From Saccharopolyspora dendranthemae (GTDB taxonomy: Bacteria > Actinomycetota > Actinomycetes > Mycobacteriales > Pseudonocardiaceae), in assembly GCF_007829955.1 (NCBI RefSeq), contig NZ_VIWX01000002.1, forward strand, positions 434,001 to 498,000: a stretch of DNA of 64,000 nucleotides. Direction: 5' to 3'. Below, one piece after another: positions 46,064 through 55,294 of the stretch. Positions within the stretch are counted from its first letter, which is position 1; every line of letters starts with the position of its first letter. Both the position numbers and the translations under genes were made by a program. The notes below the pieces were generated by a model. It made no database searches. It was not told the DNA's origin and was given only the letters and a program-made list of their open reading frames with translations.

Positions 46064-47107
46064 TCATGCGCGGAGTTCGGCTGTGCCGAACTCCTTCATG
46101 CCGTCGTCGAAGTCGATCTGGGGCCGGAAGTTCAGGTCCTGCTCGGCTCGCGCCGGGTCGGCGGTGATGTGGCGGACGTCGCCGAGGCGGTACTGGCCGG
46201 TGGTGATCGGGCTCGGTCCGTTGGCCGCCTGCGCGAGGGCGGTGGCCATGTCGGCAATGGTGCGCGGTTGCCCGGAGCAGATGTTGTAAGTGGTGAACCC
46301 GGGTGATTCGCCTTGGATTGCCGCCAAGTTGGCGCGGGCAATGTCGTGGACGTGGATGAAATCCCGTCGTTGGGCGCCGTCTTCGAAGACCTTCGGTGCT
46401 TCGCCCAGTGCGAGTGCCGAGCGGAAGAGTGAAGCGACTCCTGCGTAGGGGGTGTTGCGGGGCATTCGTGGTCCGTAGACGTTGTGGTACCGCAGTGCGA
46501 CAGCGGACCCCCCGGTGTGGCGTGCCCACACAGCGGCCAGGTGCTCTTGGGTCAGTTTGGTGACGGCGTAGGTGTTTCGGGGGTCCAGCGCCGCGTCTTC
46601 CGGGATGAGTTCGGGGTCCAGGGGACTGCCGCATCGCGGGCATCGCGGTTCGAAGAGCCCGCGGTCGAGATCGGCCGGTGTGCGGGGGCCGGGTTGCACC
46701 GGGCCGTGGTCCGGGCAGGAGTAGCGCCCTTCTCCGTACACGACCATCGAACTCGCGAGCACCAGCCGACCGATGTCGGCGTCGGCCATCCCGGCGAGCA
46801 GGTGGGCGGTGCCGAGGTCGTTGTGCGTCACGTAGTCCGGCATGTCGCTCATGCCGGTTTCCAGTCCGACCATGGCGGCTTGGTGGCAGACCACGTCGAT
46901 CCCGGTCAGCCCGCGGCGCAGAACCGCGGGGTCCCGGATGTCGCCCCGGACGATTTCGTAGCCCTCAAGGTGATCGGGCACGGTTTGACTGCCGTGCGCG
47001 GCGGGGAGCAGCGCGTCCAGGAGCCGAACGCGGTGTCCGCGGGCGTGCAGGACGTCGGCGATGTGCGAGCCGATGAATCCAGCTCCACCGGTGATGAGTA
47101 CGTGCAT
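46064..47107 (-). CDS. NAD-dependent epimerase/dehydratase with Cys-rich insertion
   Basis: A 347-residue extended SDR of the nucleotide-sugar epimerase type. The cofactor motif is T-G-G-A-G-F-I-G-S-H, with A-S-S-M-V-V-Y-G-E-G and the catalytic N-T-Y-A-V-T-K. Between them (residues ~130-165) an insertion holds Y-S-C-P-D-H-G and then E-P-R-C-P-R-C-G-S-P, four potential metal ligands. It is the last gene of the glycan operon, 49 bases after the arabinosyltransferase. It likely makes a sugar nucleotide; the sugar is not defined. Confidence 0.88.
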   Translation of the reverse strand: MHVLITGGAGFIGSHIADVLHARGHRVRLLDALLPAAHGSQTVPDHLEGYEIVRGDIRDPAVLRRGLTGIDVVCHQAAMVGLETGMSDMPDYVTHNDLGTAHLLAGMADADIGRLVLASSMVVYGEGRYSCPDHGPVQPGPRTPADLDRGLFEPRCPRCGSPLDPELIPEDAALDPRNTYAVTKLTQEHLAAVWARHTGGSAVALRYHNVYGPRMPRNTPYAGVASLFRSALALGEAPKVFEDGAQRRDFIHVHDIARANLAAIQGESPGFTTYNICSGQPRTIADMATALAQAANGPSPITTGQYRLGDVRHITADPARAEQDLNFRPQIDFDDGMKEFGTAELRA

Positions 47108-47156
47108 CTCGTGCTTCCTTCCACCATCGTCTTGGTTCAGCAGGCGTGTGAGGTGG

Positions 47157-50100
47157 CTACGGGTGTTCGGACGTCGGTGCCGGCGGCGCTGAAATCCGCG
47201 GCGGTCCCTGCCAGCCCCATCGGGAGGTCCACGTCGATTCGGTGTCGTAGCCGTCGGTCCGCAGCGGGTAGGCCACGGTCTCGACCTGCCCCCACTGCTC
47301 GTTGCGGGGTTCGTCCTCGCTGCCGAGGAGCCGGGTGGGGACTTCGCTGCGGGTGCCGAGTTCGTTCACCCCGGTGAAGCTTCCGCCGACCGCCCGTGCG
47401 TAGGCGGCCTCGCCGGCGAACTTCAGAGTTTCGGGCGGGTTGAACAACAGCCTCGGTGGTTGGACCAGACCGTCACCAACGGCGGCCAGGTCGCGCACGC
47501 ACGGCAGCGACCAGGTCATCGACCAGTCCACATAGGTCGGTTCCGGACTGGGCCTCCGCATCAGGAATTGCCGAAGCGGCACCGCCTCCCTGATGCGCGG
47601 CCCGGTGACGGCCATCCAGCCCGCCGGGTCGGTGGTGGCGTCGGTGGCTCGAACGCGGACGCGGTCGGCACCGGGAGGAACGGCTCGCGAGTCGAGGTGC
47701 AGGGTCCGCCACTCCGGGTTGTCCTGCGGTTGCTGGGTGATGACGTGGTCGGTGGGGTAGGTCGCGCGTTTGTCGGAGTCCTTGTAGGAGTCGTCGATGA
47801 TCCGTTGGCCGAGCGGGCGAGGTGCGCCGCCGGGCTGGGACCGCGCGAACTCCAGGGCCAGGCTGTTCCCGTCGCCGGTTCGTCCCGAGACCGTCACGGC
47901 GAGTTCTCGGTCGGTGAGTGATGCGGGCAGGGTGAACCACCGGCTGGTCATCGATCCGGTGCTGATCGCTCCGCCGGTGAGGCTGCCCCACGACCAGCGC
48001 GCCGCACCGGTACCGGGTGGGTCGGGTGGGTCCGAGGCGAAGCCGGCATCAGGGGTGAATCCGCGCAGCTGATCGGTTCCTTCGCCGGGTTGAAGCGTTC
48101 CGTTCGGGATTTCAGGTGTGGCGATGAGTTCGTCCATGATTCCGCAGTTCGGGTCGCCCCGGGTCTGCGAGAGGTTCTGGCCGCCGAGCGAATAGCTGTC
48201 CTGCTGGCGCATCGGCGCCACGGCGAACGACACCAGCAACATTCCCACCGACGAGACGACGGCCGCGACGGCCAGCACTGCTGGTGCGCGAAGGATCATC
48301 CGCGCACCAGCGCCGGGATGGCTGCGGCTTCGCAGCAGCCCCACCACGAGCATCGCAGCGGCGAGCAACGACCAGCAGAGCGGGCTGTTCAACGGGCGCA
48401 ACGGCTGATGTCCCCACAGCACACCGAACTGCGAGTGCAGGAACCAGTTGTTGGTACTGGAGAACGAGGTCGCGGCGGCGACGACGGCCAGGCCGGTGCC
48501 GATCAGGCCGATCACGACCGCGCCGGAATCGTGCTGCCATCGTCGGCACGCGACCACGAGCACGACGATCGAGGACACCAGCGCCGCGGCGCCGATGCCG
48601 GCGAACGCGCCGAAGTAGTGCGTCCACTTCGACGGGGTCAACCACAACAGCGCGATGCTGATGGCCGTGCAGGCGGGTGCGACGTGGATCAGCCGCATTC
48701 CGGGCAGGCGCCGGGCTCCGCGAGCGACCAGCAGCGCGGTGCAGACCAGCAGGGTCAGCATGAGCAGGACGGGAACACGGCGGGCGATCGACCCTTCGAG
48801 GTCGAAGCCGAGGAGGTGGTCGTACCGCTGCACTTCCTGGAACCAGGGCACGTTCGGACCGTAGAACTGGTGCAGTTCGGTGGCTCTGGCCGCCCCGAAC
48901 CAGGACTGGTCGGCGAACATCGCGATGAGGCCGACCGCTGCCGCCGATCCCAGCAAGGCCAGCTGTGGGATCGTCGACCACACCGGTCGAGCCGGGTCGC
49001 GTTCCCGCAGCCGGCGCAGAATTCGCGGTGCGAGGACGAGGAACGGGACGAAGCTGGTGAACCCGACGGGGCTGGCCGCGGTCGCCAATCCCGCTGCCAG
49101 CGCGCCCAGACCGAGCAGGGCGTGTCCGTCGGCCCGGGTCGCTCCGCGGACAGCGCAAGCCAGGGCGACTGTGCCGCCGAGGGCGGTGAGCGCTTCCGGC
49201 CGGGTTCCCATCCCGAACGGCAGCCACCAGGCCAGGAAGCTCAGCGCCAGCAGGGCGCGGATACCGACCGCGCGGCTCATCCGGGGCAGCAGCACCGGCG
49301 CCGCTCCCCGGCTGAGCACGAGCCAGGTCAGCAGGCCGGCCAGCACGCTGGGGATCCGCAAGACCATCGGATCGCCGCTGATGGCGACGAACGGTTCGAG
49401 CACGTGGTGGGCCAGGGCGAACGGGTCCTCGGAGGTGTTCTCCCACCGGTAGTAGTTGCTGGCGACCCCGGTCAGCTGGCTTTGACGGGCGATCACGCTG
49501 GCGAAGCCGTCGTCCGGTGTCGCGGGCCCCAGCACGGTCCAGAAGCCCAGCACGCCGACCACGCCGACATCGACCGCGCGAGGCGGCCATCCGCCCCGAA
49601 GGCGTGACATGGCCCGTCGGACCAGGCGGCGGCCCGGTGCTCTCCTTCGGTGTTGCCGGTCGGCCGAGACCAGCAACGCCAATGCTGCGGTGGCCAGCGC
49701 GAGTTGGATGACGATGAGCACGACCTTGGGCGCACTCGGCGTGTTGCTGAACCAGTCGCTGGTCGTAGCGCGCACCGTCAGGGCGCTCGCCTCCTGCGGT
49801 GGGAGGTCGGTCGCCAGCGCGTCGACCTCTTCGACGTGCGCCTGCGGCTCCGTGCGCACCTGATCGCCTGCTCGCACGGTCGTTCCGCTCGCATCGGCGT
49901 CGAGCACCACCGAGCACTCGCCGTCCGGGACTGGAGCGGACAAGATCTCCCGCCCGCCGACCAGGACGAGAATTCGATCGTCTGCGGTGGTCACCGCGAA
50001 ACCCTCGGTGGGGCGTCCGGGAGCGGTGCTGCTGACCAGGGTTGTCGGCTCGGCTCGTTGCTGGCCCGAGCGCACCGCGGAGCAGGGGAGGTCCAGGTGC

Positions 50101-50330
50101 ACCTGCGCGGGGGCGTACGGCACGAACAAGGCCATCGTGGACTCGGCCGGGCGTCCGTTCGGCGGCCAGCTCACGGTCGTGCTCTTCGCGAGTACCGGCA
50201 TGAACGGAACCAGCAACGCCGCGATGATCCCCAGACTCCCGACCAGCAGGGCCGCCCAGCGCCAACTCGTCCGCTGCGGGTGTTCCCGCTGGTCGACGAG
50301 CGTGGCGGAGTCGCCGTCGGTGGACTTCAC
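47157..50330 (-). CDS. Emb-type membrane arabinosyltransferase (GT-C)
   Basis: A 1057-residue GT-C transferase of the EmbA/B/C family. An N-terminal helix (~27-47) is followed by an extracytoplasmic domain (~50-200) with D-W-F-S-N, then many membrane helices (~203-700) with the catalytic Asp pair Asp273-Asp274 in A-T-P-D-D-G-F-A-S, and a C-terminal extracytoplasmic domain (~720-1057) resembling the carbohydrate-binding region. It would use polyprenyl-phosphoarabinose outside the membrane. The GTG at 50330 overlaps the previous stop (GTGA). Ethambutol-target relatives act on arabinogalactan; the acceptor here is unknown. Confidence 0.9.
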   Translation of the reverse strand: MKSTDGDSATLVDQREHPQRTSWRWAALLVGSLGIIAALLVPFMPVLAKSTTVSWPPNGRPAESTMALFVPYAPAQVHLDLPCSAVRSGQQRAEPTTLVSSTAPGRPTEGFAVTTADDRILVLVGGREILSAPVPDGECSVVLDADASGTTVRAGDQVRTEPQAHVEEVDALATDLPPQEASALTVRATTSDWFSNTPSAPKVVLIVIQLALATAALALLVSADRQHRRRAPGRRLVRRAMSRLRGGWPPRAVDVGVVGVLGFWTVLGPATPDDGFASVIARQSQLTGVASNYYRWENTSEDPFALAHHVLEPFVAISGDPMVLRIPSVLAGLLTWLVLSRGAAPVLLPRMSRAVGIRALLALSFLAWWLPFGMGTRPEALTALGGTVALACAVRGATRADGHALLGLGALAAGLATAASPVGFTSFVPFLVLAPRILRRLRERDPARPVWSTIPQLALLGSAAAVGLIAMFADQSWFGAARATELHQFYGPNVPWFQEVQRYDHLLGFDLEGSIARRVPVLLMLTLLVCTALLVARGARRLPGMRLIHVAPACTAISIALLWLTPSKWTHYFGAFAGIGAAALVSSIVVLVVACRRWQHDSGAVVIGLIGTGLAVVAAATSFSSTNNWFLHSQFGVLWGHQPLRPLNSPLCWSLLAAAMLVVGLLRSRSHPGAGARMILRAPAVLAVAAVVSSVGMLLVSFAVAPMRQQDSYSLGGQNLSQTRGDPNCGIMDELIATPEIPNGTLQPGEGTDQLRGFTPDAGFASDPPDPPGTGAARWSWGSLTGGAISTGSMTSRWFTLPASLTDRELAVTVSGRTGDGNSLALEFARSQPGGAPRPLGQRIIDDSYKDSDKRATYPTDHVITQQPQDNPEWRTLHLDSRAVPPGADRVRVRATDATTDPAGWMAVTGPRIREAVPLRQFLMRRPSPEPTYVDWSMTWSLPCVRDLAAVGDGLVQPPRLLFNPPETLKFAGEAAYARAVGGSFTGVNELGTRSEVPTRLLGSEDEPRNEQWGQVETVAYPLRTDGYDTESTWTSRWGWQGPPRISAPPAPTSEHP

Positions 50331-51085
50331 CGGGCCTTGTCCTCCCCGTGGCCGTTGTCGTCGGGCACCGTGCGCTCGACGTCCTTCGACGACCTGGTTC
50401 GGCGCCCCCGGGCGAGCACGGCGCCGCCGGCGAGGAGAACGGCCAGCGCGGAGACGACGAGGATCGACACCGGCGACTGCAGCGACGTGGCTCGGTCTCC
50501 CAATGTGACCAGCACGACCGTCACCGGCATGATGCCGATGCCGGTGCCGATGACGTACTGGTGCAAGCGGACCGGAGTGATGGCGAAGGCGTAGTTGACC
50601 AAACCCAGCGGGACGACCGGCACCAGGCGCGTCACCGCGACCGCCCAGGTGCCGTGCCGCTGGAGGAATCCGCGCCGCGCACCAGCAGCCGGGTCCACGG
50701 CCGCTGCGGTACGGCCACCGCCGAGCAGGAACGCTGCGGTGGATCCGAGCATCGCACCGCACCACACGACCGCGATCCCGATCGGTATCCCGAACAGGGT
50801 TCCGGCGAAGGCGGACAGCACCGTCATCGGCAACAACGACACCGTGGCCGTTGCGTACACCAGCACGAACAGCAGCGGCGCCCACGAGCCGAAATCGGCG
50901 ACCCAGGACTGCGCGGTCGCCAGCGTCGGCACGCCGTTGCGGAGGACCCCGATCCCGACCGCACCGACGACGAGCAGCAACGTCCCCAAGCGCGTCCAGG
51001 CGGACCACATCGGCCGAAACCGGCTCGTAGGGGCCGGGTTCCGATCGGCGGAGGCGGTGCCGCCGGTCGGTGATCGCTGATTCAT
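50327..51085 (-). CDS. TVP38/TMEM64 (VTT, DedA-like) membrane protein
   Basis: A 252-residue protein with about six hydrophobic segments. The VTT signature is A-F-A-G-T-L-F-G-I-P-I-G and V-T-R-L-V-P-V-V-P-L-G-L-V-N-Y-A-F-A-I-T. These proteins flip lipids, including undecaprenyl phosphate, across membranes. That would fit recycling of a polyprenyl carrier used by the downstream arabinosyltransferase. The ATG at 51085 follows GAGGAG. The C-terminal ~30 residues are charged and cytoplasmic. Confidence 0.85.
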   Translation of the reverse strand: MNQRSPTGGTASADRNPAPTSRFRPMWSAWTRLGTLLLVVGAVGIGVLRNGVPTLATAQSWVADFGSWAPLLFVLVYATATVSLLPMTVLSAFAGTLFGIPIGIAVVWCGAMLGSTAAFLLGGGRTAAAVDPAAGARRGFLQRHGTWAVAVTRLVPVVPLGLVNYAFAITPVRLHQYVIGTGIGIMPVTVVLVTLGDRATSLQSPVSILVVSALAVLLAGGAVLARGRRTRSSKDVERTVPDDNGHGEDKAR

Positions 51086-51128
51086 CCGAACTCCTCGTCC
51101 GTCGTTCAACGGACTGCCCCTCGGGGGA

Positions 51129-52211
51129 TCACGATGGGCCGAAAGCCGATTCGGGTATCTGCTGAACCTGGGCATCCGTTCGCCCCACGACGTAGGCGGT
51201 GCCGGTGCGCGGGTCCGAGGCGACGTCGTCGGGCTGGCGTACGGTGGCCAGCGTCTTGGGATCGCGCAAGGAACCGTCCGGGCCGGTTCGCCAACGCACC
51301 ACCTGGTTCGTGTTCGACAGCGCGGTGTAGAGCAGTCCCCGACCGGGATCGGAGCTGAGCCCGTAGGCCCTACCGGGAACTGTATTCCGGCTGATCTGCC
51401 GCGGCATCCCGGTGACCTGGTAGGTCAACACGGCATTGCCGCGCGTGTCCGCCACCGCGACCCGACCCGCTCCGATGGGTCGGACGTGACTGGGCCCCGC
51501 ACCGGCGGGCAGTTCCGCGATCTCGGCCATCGTGGTTGGCTCGATGATGTGCAGGGTGTTCTTCCGCACGTCCACGACGACGAGCCTGTCGCCGCTGATC
51601 GTGAGGCCGCCGGGTTGAGCGAACCCCGGGATCTCGCGGGACATCTTCCCGTCCTGCACGACCCCGACGCTGCCACCGCCCTCGTTGGACACGAAGAGGC
51701 TCCGGCCGAACGACGCGGCGTCGTGCGGCTGACGACCCACCTGGACCTGCTCGGTGATCGTGCCCTGCGGCAGAGCGACCCGGATGAGCATGTCGGTGTT
51801 CTCGGCCGACAGGAGCAGTTCTCCGGGACGGGACGACGAGAGGTGCCGCGCAGCTCCCGGCGTCGCAACCGTGCGCACCTCCCCGGAATCAGGGTCGACC
51901 AACGCCACACCGTCCGGTTGCCGCAACGCCACGGCCAGAATGCCGGTAGCCGGATCCACGACGGCGCCTTCCGGAGAACCACCTGGAAGTGGCAGGATTC
52001 GCCCAGGAGGCAGCCCCGAGACCGGTCGTGCTTCTTCGGGTTCGGCCGGTGGAGGAAGGGGCCCGCCGGGTGTGGTGTGCGGCGGAGTGGCCGGTGGTTC
52101 GGGCGGTGGTGGAGCGCTGGGCCCGCCGCACCCCGGAAGCACGGTCATCACCAGGGCCACTCCACCGAGGCGCATGCCCCAGGTCGTGGTCGTTCGGTAC
52201 GTTCGCTGCAT
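51129..52211 (-). CDS. secreted beta-propeller lipoprotein (YncE-like)
   Basis: A 360-residue exported protein. The N-terminal signal (R-L-G-G-V-A-L-V-M-T-V-L-P-G-C) ends in a lipobox-type cysteine, followed by a proline-rich linker (~30-62). The rest has repeated beta-propeller blades such as G-A-V-V-D-P-A-T-G-I-L-A-V-A, L-F-V-S-N-E-G-G-G-S-V-G-V-V and G-R-V-A-V-A-D-T-R-G-N-A. ATG at 52211 after AGGGGAG. It may bind a glycan or scaffold the membrane enzymes encoded beside it. Confidence 0.85.
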   Translation of the reverse strand: MQRTYRTTTTWGMRLGGVALVMTVLPGCGGPSAPPPPEPPATPPHTTPGGPLPPPAEPEEARPVSGLPPGRILPLPGGSPEGAVVDPATGILAVALRQPDGVALVDPDSGEVRTVATPGAARHLSSSRPGELLLSAENTDMLIRVALPQGTITEQVQVGRQPHDAASFGRSLFVSNEGGGSVGVVQDGKMSREIPGFAQPGGLTISGDRLVVVDVRKNTLHIIEPTTMAEIAELPAGAGPSHVRPIGAGRVAVADTRGNAVLTYQVTGMPRQISRNTVPGRAYGLSSDPGRGLLYTALSNTNQVVRWRTGPDGSLRDPKTLATVRQPDDVASDPRTGTAYVVGRTDAQVQQIPESAFGPS

Positions 52212-52271
52212 GATCTCCCCTCGCACTGGTCCTGCGGTCCGTCACAGGTCCGGAAGGCCCGGTGCGGTCGC

Positions 52272-52880
52272 CTAGATCCGGATCAGTTCGGCGAACCACC
52301 GATCGTCGCGGTGGGCCGTCCACCCGGTTCGAAAGCCGGCGGTTTCGGCGATCCCGTCGACCGCATCCATCCCCACGTGCGCCCAGCGGAACCAGCTGCC
52401 GCCGCGGATGCTCCCGCGTCTGCACCGCACGCCGATGCCCGGTGGTTGGAGTTCGACGACCGCGCTGCCGCCGTGTGCCAGCAGCTGGTGGATCCGGCCG
52501 AACAGGCTCACCGGGTCGCCACCGATACCCACGTTGCCGTCGGCCAGCAGCACGTGACGCCAGCTCCCTTCGCCCGGAATTCGCTCGAACACGCTGCGGC
52601 GCATGACAAAACCCCCGCGTTCCGCGGTCATCCGCGCCGCCACCCCGGAGGTATCGATGCCGATCGCAGCAGTTCCCCGGACGGTCAGCGCCCGAGTCAT
52701 GCGTCCAGGACCACAACCGACATCCAGCGTGGGCCCGAGGCACCGGTCGAGCATGAGGACATCGGCGGCATCCGGTTCGCCGTTCCAGCGCCGCACCGGC
52801 AATTGCTCGCGTTCACCGCTGTCCAGGAGCAGGCAACATTCGTCGGCGAGCAACGCAGGATCGAACGCACTCGCGTTCAC
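52272..52880 (-). CDS. class I SAM-dependent methyltransferase
   Basis: A 202-residue methyltransferase with SAM motif L-D-V-G-C-G-P-G-R-M-T, acidic motif II I-G-I-D-T-S and V-L-L-A-D-G-N-V-G-I-G-G-D. Its ATG overlaps the stop of the preceding glycosyltransferase gene. In this setting it probably methylates a sugar or lipid-linked intermediate; the target is unknown. Confidence 0.85.
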   Translation of the reverse strand: MNASAFDPALLADECCLLLDSGEREQLPVRRWNGEPDAADVLMLDRCLGPTLDVGCGPGRMTRALTVRGTAAIGIDTSGVAARMTAERGGFVMRRSVFERIPGEGSWRHVLLADGNVGIGGDPVSLFGRIHQLLAHGGSAVVELQPPGIGVRCRRGSIRGGSWFRWAHVGMDAVDGIAETAGFRTGWTAHRDDRWFAELIRI

Positions 52881-53566
52881 GGTCGGCCGCCGATGTTCAT
52901 CGCCACCTGCTGGACCGCTGTGGCGAAGCGAGATTCCGGTACCGACTTCGCGACCTGCTGGGCGTCCACCATGGTGTCCACGTCGGAGAGCTCGGCGAGC
53001 AGCTCGACGCGAAGCCCGGCCGCGCGCAATGCTCGCAATGTCCGGTCACCCGTGTCCGGCCGTGACATCGGAGCGCTCCGCAGTGCCTCGGCGAAACGAG
53101 GTTCGCGCAGGCCCAGTGCCCACCACCCACCGTCGCTGGCCGGGCCGAGCACGGCATCCGGTCCCGCGGCGCGGTGCAACGGCTCGGCGCCCGCAGCGAG
53201 GAGTTCGGGAGTCACCTGCGGGGTGTCCATCCCGATCTGAAACACCGGGCTCTCCGGGAACGCGCGCCCGGCATCCGCGTGCGCCGCTGCCAGGCGGTCA
53301 CCGAAAGCGGCGCCACGCTGTGCGAGCACGGTCGCTCCGGCGAGGGCCGCGGCGATGTCGCCCGCCCGTTGAGCAGCCGCGATCTCGCCCGTCCAAGCCA
53401 CGATGGGCTCGGCGCGCATCGTCTTGATCGCGTCCAAGGTGTCCAACAGGCTGGCCGCGGCGATCTCGGCGGCCTGATCGGCGGTGGCGGGCGGCGTCAG
53501 CCTCGTCTTGGCCTTCCCGGGCACCGGAGCCTTCGCCACGACCAGCACGACGGTCCGCGAGGTCAT
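52877..53566 (-). CDS. DUF2064/TIGR04282-type glycosyltransferase
   Basis: A 229-residue GT-A-like protein. It starts V-V-L-V-V-A-K-A-P-V-P-G-K-A-K-T-R-L, the family's nucleotide-binding N-terminus, and has I-G-M-D-T-P-Q-V and G-P-A-S-D-G-G-W-W-A-L-G. Related proteins are annotated as nucleotidyl- or glycosyltransferases. The ATG at 53566 overlaps the stop of the GT2 gene. It could form or transfer the sugar donor. Confidence 0.85.
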   Translation of the reverse strand: MTSRTVVLVVAKAPVPGKAKTRLTPPATADQAAEIAAASLLDTLDAIKTMRAEPIVAWTGEIAAAQRAGDIAAALAGATVLAQRGAAFGDRLAAAHADAGRAFPESPVFQIGMDTPQVTPELLAAGAEPLHRAAGPDAVLGPASDGGWWALGLREPRFAEALRSAPMSRPDTGDRTLRALRAAGLRVELLAELSDVDTMVDAQQVAKSVPESRFATAVQQVAMNIGGRP

Positions 53567-54225
53567 CGCAGCACCCCCAGCATGTCGCGCACCGCGCGGG
53601 CGGTCCCCAGCGCAGAACCGGTTACCTTCGACTGCGTTCCGGCCGATCTCTCGTGGTAGGTGACCGGGAATTCCCGTATCCGCCACCCCGCACGTCCAGC
53701 TCGCGCCAGAACCTCCAACGGGTAGCCGAATCCGCGGTCGGTGACCTGCAGTCCGAGGATGTCGGCACGCCACCCCACCCGCACCGGCCCCAGGTCCCGC
53801 ACCTGCACACCTCGGTGGCGCAGAACCGCGGCCAGCACCGCGTTGCCCGCCCGTGCGTGCCACGGAAACGCGTTGCGCTGCACGGGCACCCGCCTGCCCA
53901 CCGCGAGATCAGCGCTGCCTTCCCGCACGGGTTCGACCAAGGCGGGCAACTCGGCGAGATCGATCGAACCATCGCAGTCGGCAACGCACACGATCTCCGC
54001 GGTCGCCTGCAGCAAACCGGTGTGCACCGCAGCTCCGTAGCCGCGCTGCGGCTCGTGCACCACGGTGGCGCCCGACCGCGCGGCGACCGCGGCGGAGCCG
54101 TCCGAGGAGCCGTTGTCCACGACCACAGCGCGGTACCCGGCATCACGGGGCAATCCCGCCAACACCCCCGGCAGCGCTGCGGCTTCGTCGAGACAGGGAA
54201 GGACCACATCGACTGCGGGTTTCAT
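53563..54225 (-). CDS. GT2-family glycosyltransferase (polyprenyl-phosphate glycosyltransferase-like)
   Basis: A 220-residue GT-A transferase: V-V-L-P-C-L-D-E-A-A-A-L at the N-terminus, V-V-D-N-G-S-S-D-G-S, the DxD-like A-D-C-D-G-S, and R-G-F-G-Y-P-L-E-V-L. No C-terminal membrane helices. Similar proteins transfer sugar to polyprenyl phosphate. It is the first gene of the seven-gene operon. The ATG at 54225 follows GGGGGGGTGCGG. Confidence 0.85.
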   Translation of the reverse strand: MKPAVDVVLPCLDEAAALPGVLAGLPRDAGYRAVVVDNGSSDGSAAVAARSGATVVHEPQRGYGAAVHTGLLQATAEIVCVADCDGSIDLAELPALVEPVREGSADLAVGRRVPVQRNAFPWHARAGNAVLAAVLRHRGVQVRDLGPVRVGWRADILGLQVTDRGFGYPLEVLARAGRAGWRIREFPVTYHERSAGTQSKVTGSALGTARAVRDMLGVLR

Positions 54226-54480
54226 CCGCACCCCCCCGCCCGATCCGATGCGGATTCGGCCCCGGACGTCACCCGCTCGTGGAATTGGCATCGCCATCAC
54301 CCCGGAATCGCTGATCGTTCTGCCGTCTGGGAACGGTGGACCAGCGGGTTGACGCACCGGTCCACCGTTGTAGCGGGTTCGGAGCTGTTTGGCGCGTGGA
54401 TTGGTCGCCGTTCGCGGAAACCTCGCTGGCCTCGTGTCGCGGCTTCCTACTCGCCGGTAGATAGCGGTAGCGTGTGGCGT

Positions 54481-54945
54481 GTGGGAGTTGTTGAAGGAAG
54501 CAGCCATCGTGAAGCAGAACGCGCGGTATCCCGCAGCGTCGACGTGTCGGCCAAGCCGCACGAAGTGTTCGATCTCCTGGCCGATCCACATCAGCACAGC
54601 ACCTTCGACGGTTCCGGCAGCGTTCGCGGCCGCCTGTCGGGGCCCGATCGATTGGCGTTGGGTTCTCGTTTCGGCATGCGCATGCGCATCGGTGTCGCCT
54701 ACACGATCCGCAACACCGTCGTATAGTACGAGCCCGATCGGGTGATCGCATGGCGCCACTTCTCCGGACACCGATGGCGTTACCGCCTCGAACCTCTGGA
54801 CGAGGACCGCACGCGCGTCACCGAGACCTTCGACTGGTCCACCGCGCGCACCCCACGACTGCTCGAATGGATGCGAGCCCCGCAGAAGAACGCCCGTGCG
54901 ATCGAACGCACGCTCGAACGGCTCAAGAGCATCGTCGATGCCTGA
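54481..54945 (+). pseudogene. SRPBCC family protein interrupted by one amber codon
   Basis: The frame from a GTG at 54481 encodes a Bet v 1-like protein (R-S-V-D-V-S-A-K-P-H-E-V-F-D-L-L-A-D) up to R-N-T-V-V, then a TAG at 54724-54726. The same frame resumes at once with Y-E-P-D-R-V-I-A-W-R-H-F-S-G-H and finishes normally at 54945. A single G-to-T change of GAG fits. Either the gene is a recent pseudogene, the codon is read through, or it is a base-call error. It diverges from the glycan operon. -10-like sequence lies before the GTG. Confidence 0.75.
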
Positions 54946-55294
54946 GCGCCACGGTCTGCAGCGGTCACGGCCGAACCCGGCCCCGGGCCAGCGGGTGCCG
55001 GAATCAGGGGACGGAGCCGCGTTGACCGTTCGACGGACTGATCAGCATGAACGCACCGAACCCGTGGCGACCGACCGAAGGATCGATCACCACGGCTGCG
55101 CGGGGTGAGGTCCTAGGGACGAGTCCGGAACCAGCCTCCGGTTCAGATTCCCGAAATCGCTTGAGACAAGCGGGTGTTGTCGTGCTGCCTGCTCCATCGT
55201 GGGTCTGCTCTCGATTGAGCAGACGGGCATGCCGTGCGAGGTGTGGGAAAGGGTCGACGCGGATGGTGCGCGGGTTTCCGATGTCCGGCGCGGG
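54946..55294. other. 349-base region without a recognised gene
   Basis: Short overlapping frames only; none has a motif or ribosome binding site. No repeat or hairpin stood out. Confidence 0.4.

Noticed and set aside
47460..50594. Long plus-strand open frames opposite the arabinosyltransferase gene
   Set aside because: They mirror the codon pattern of the clearly coding minus-strand gene and have no domain content.
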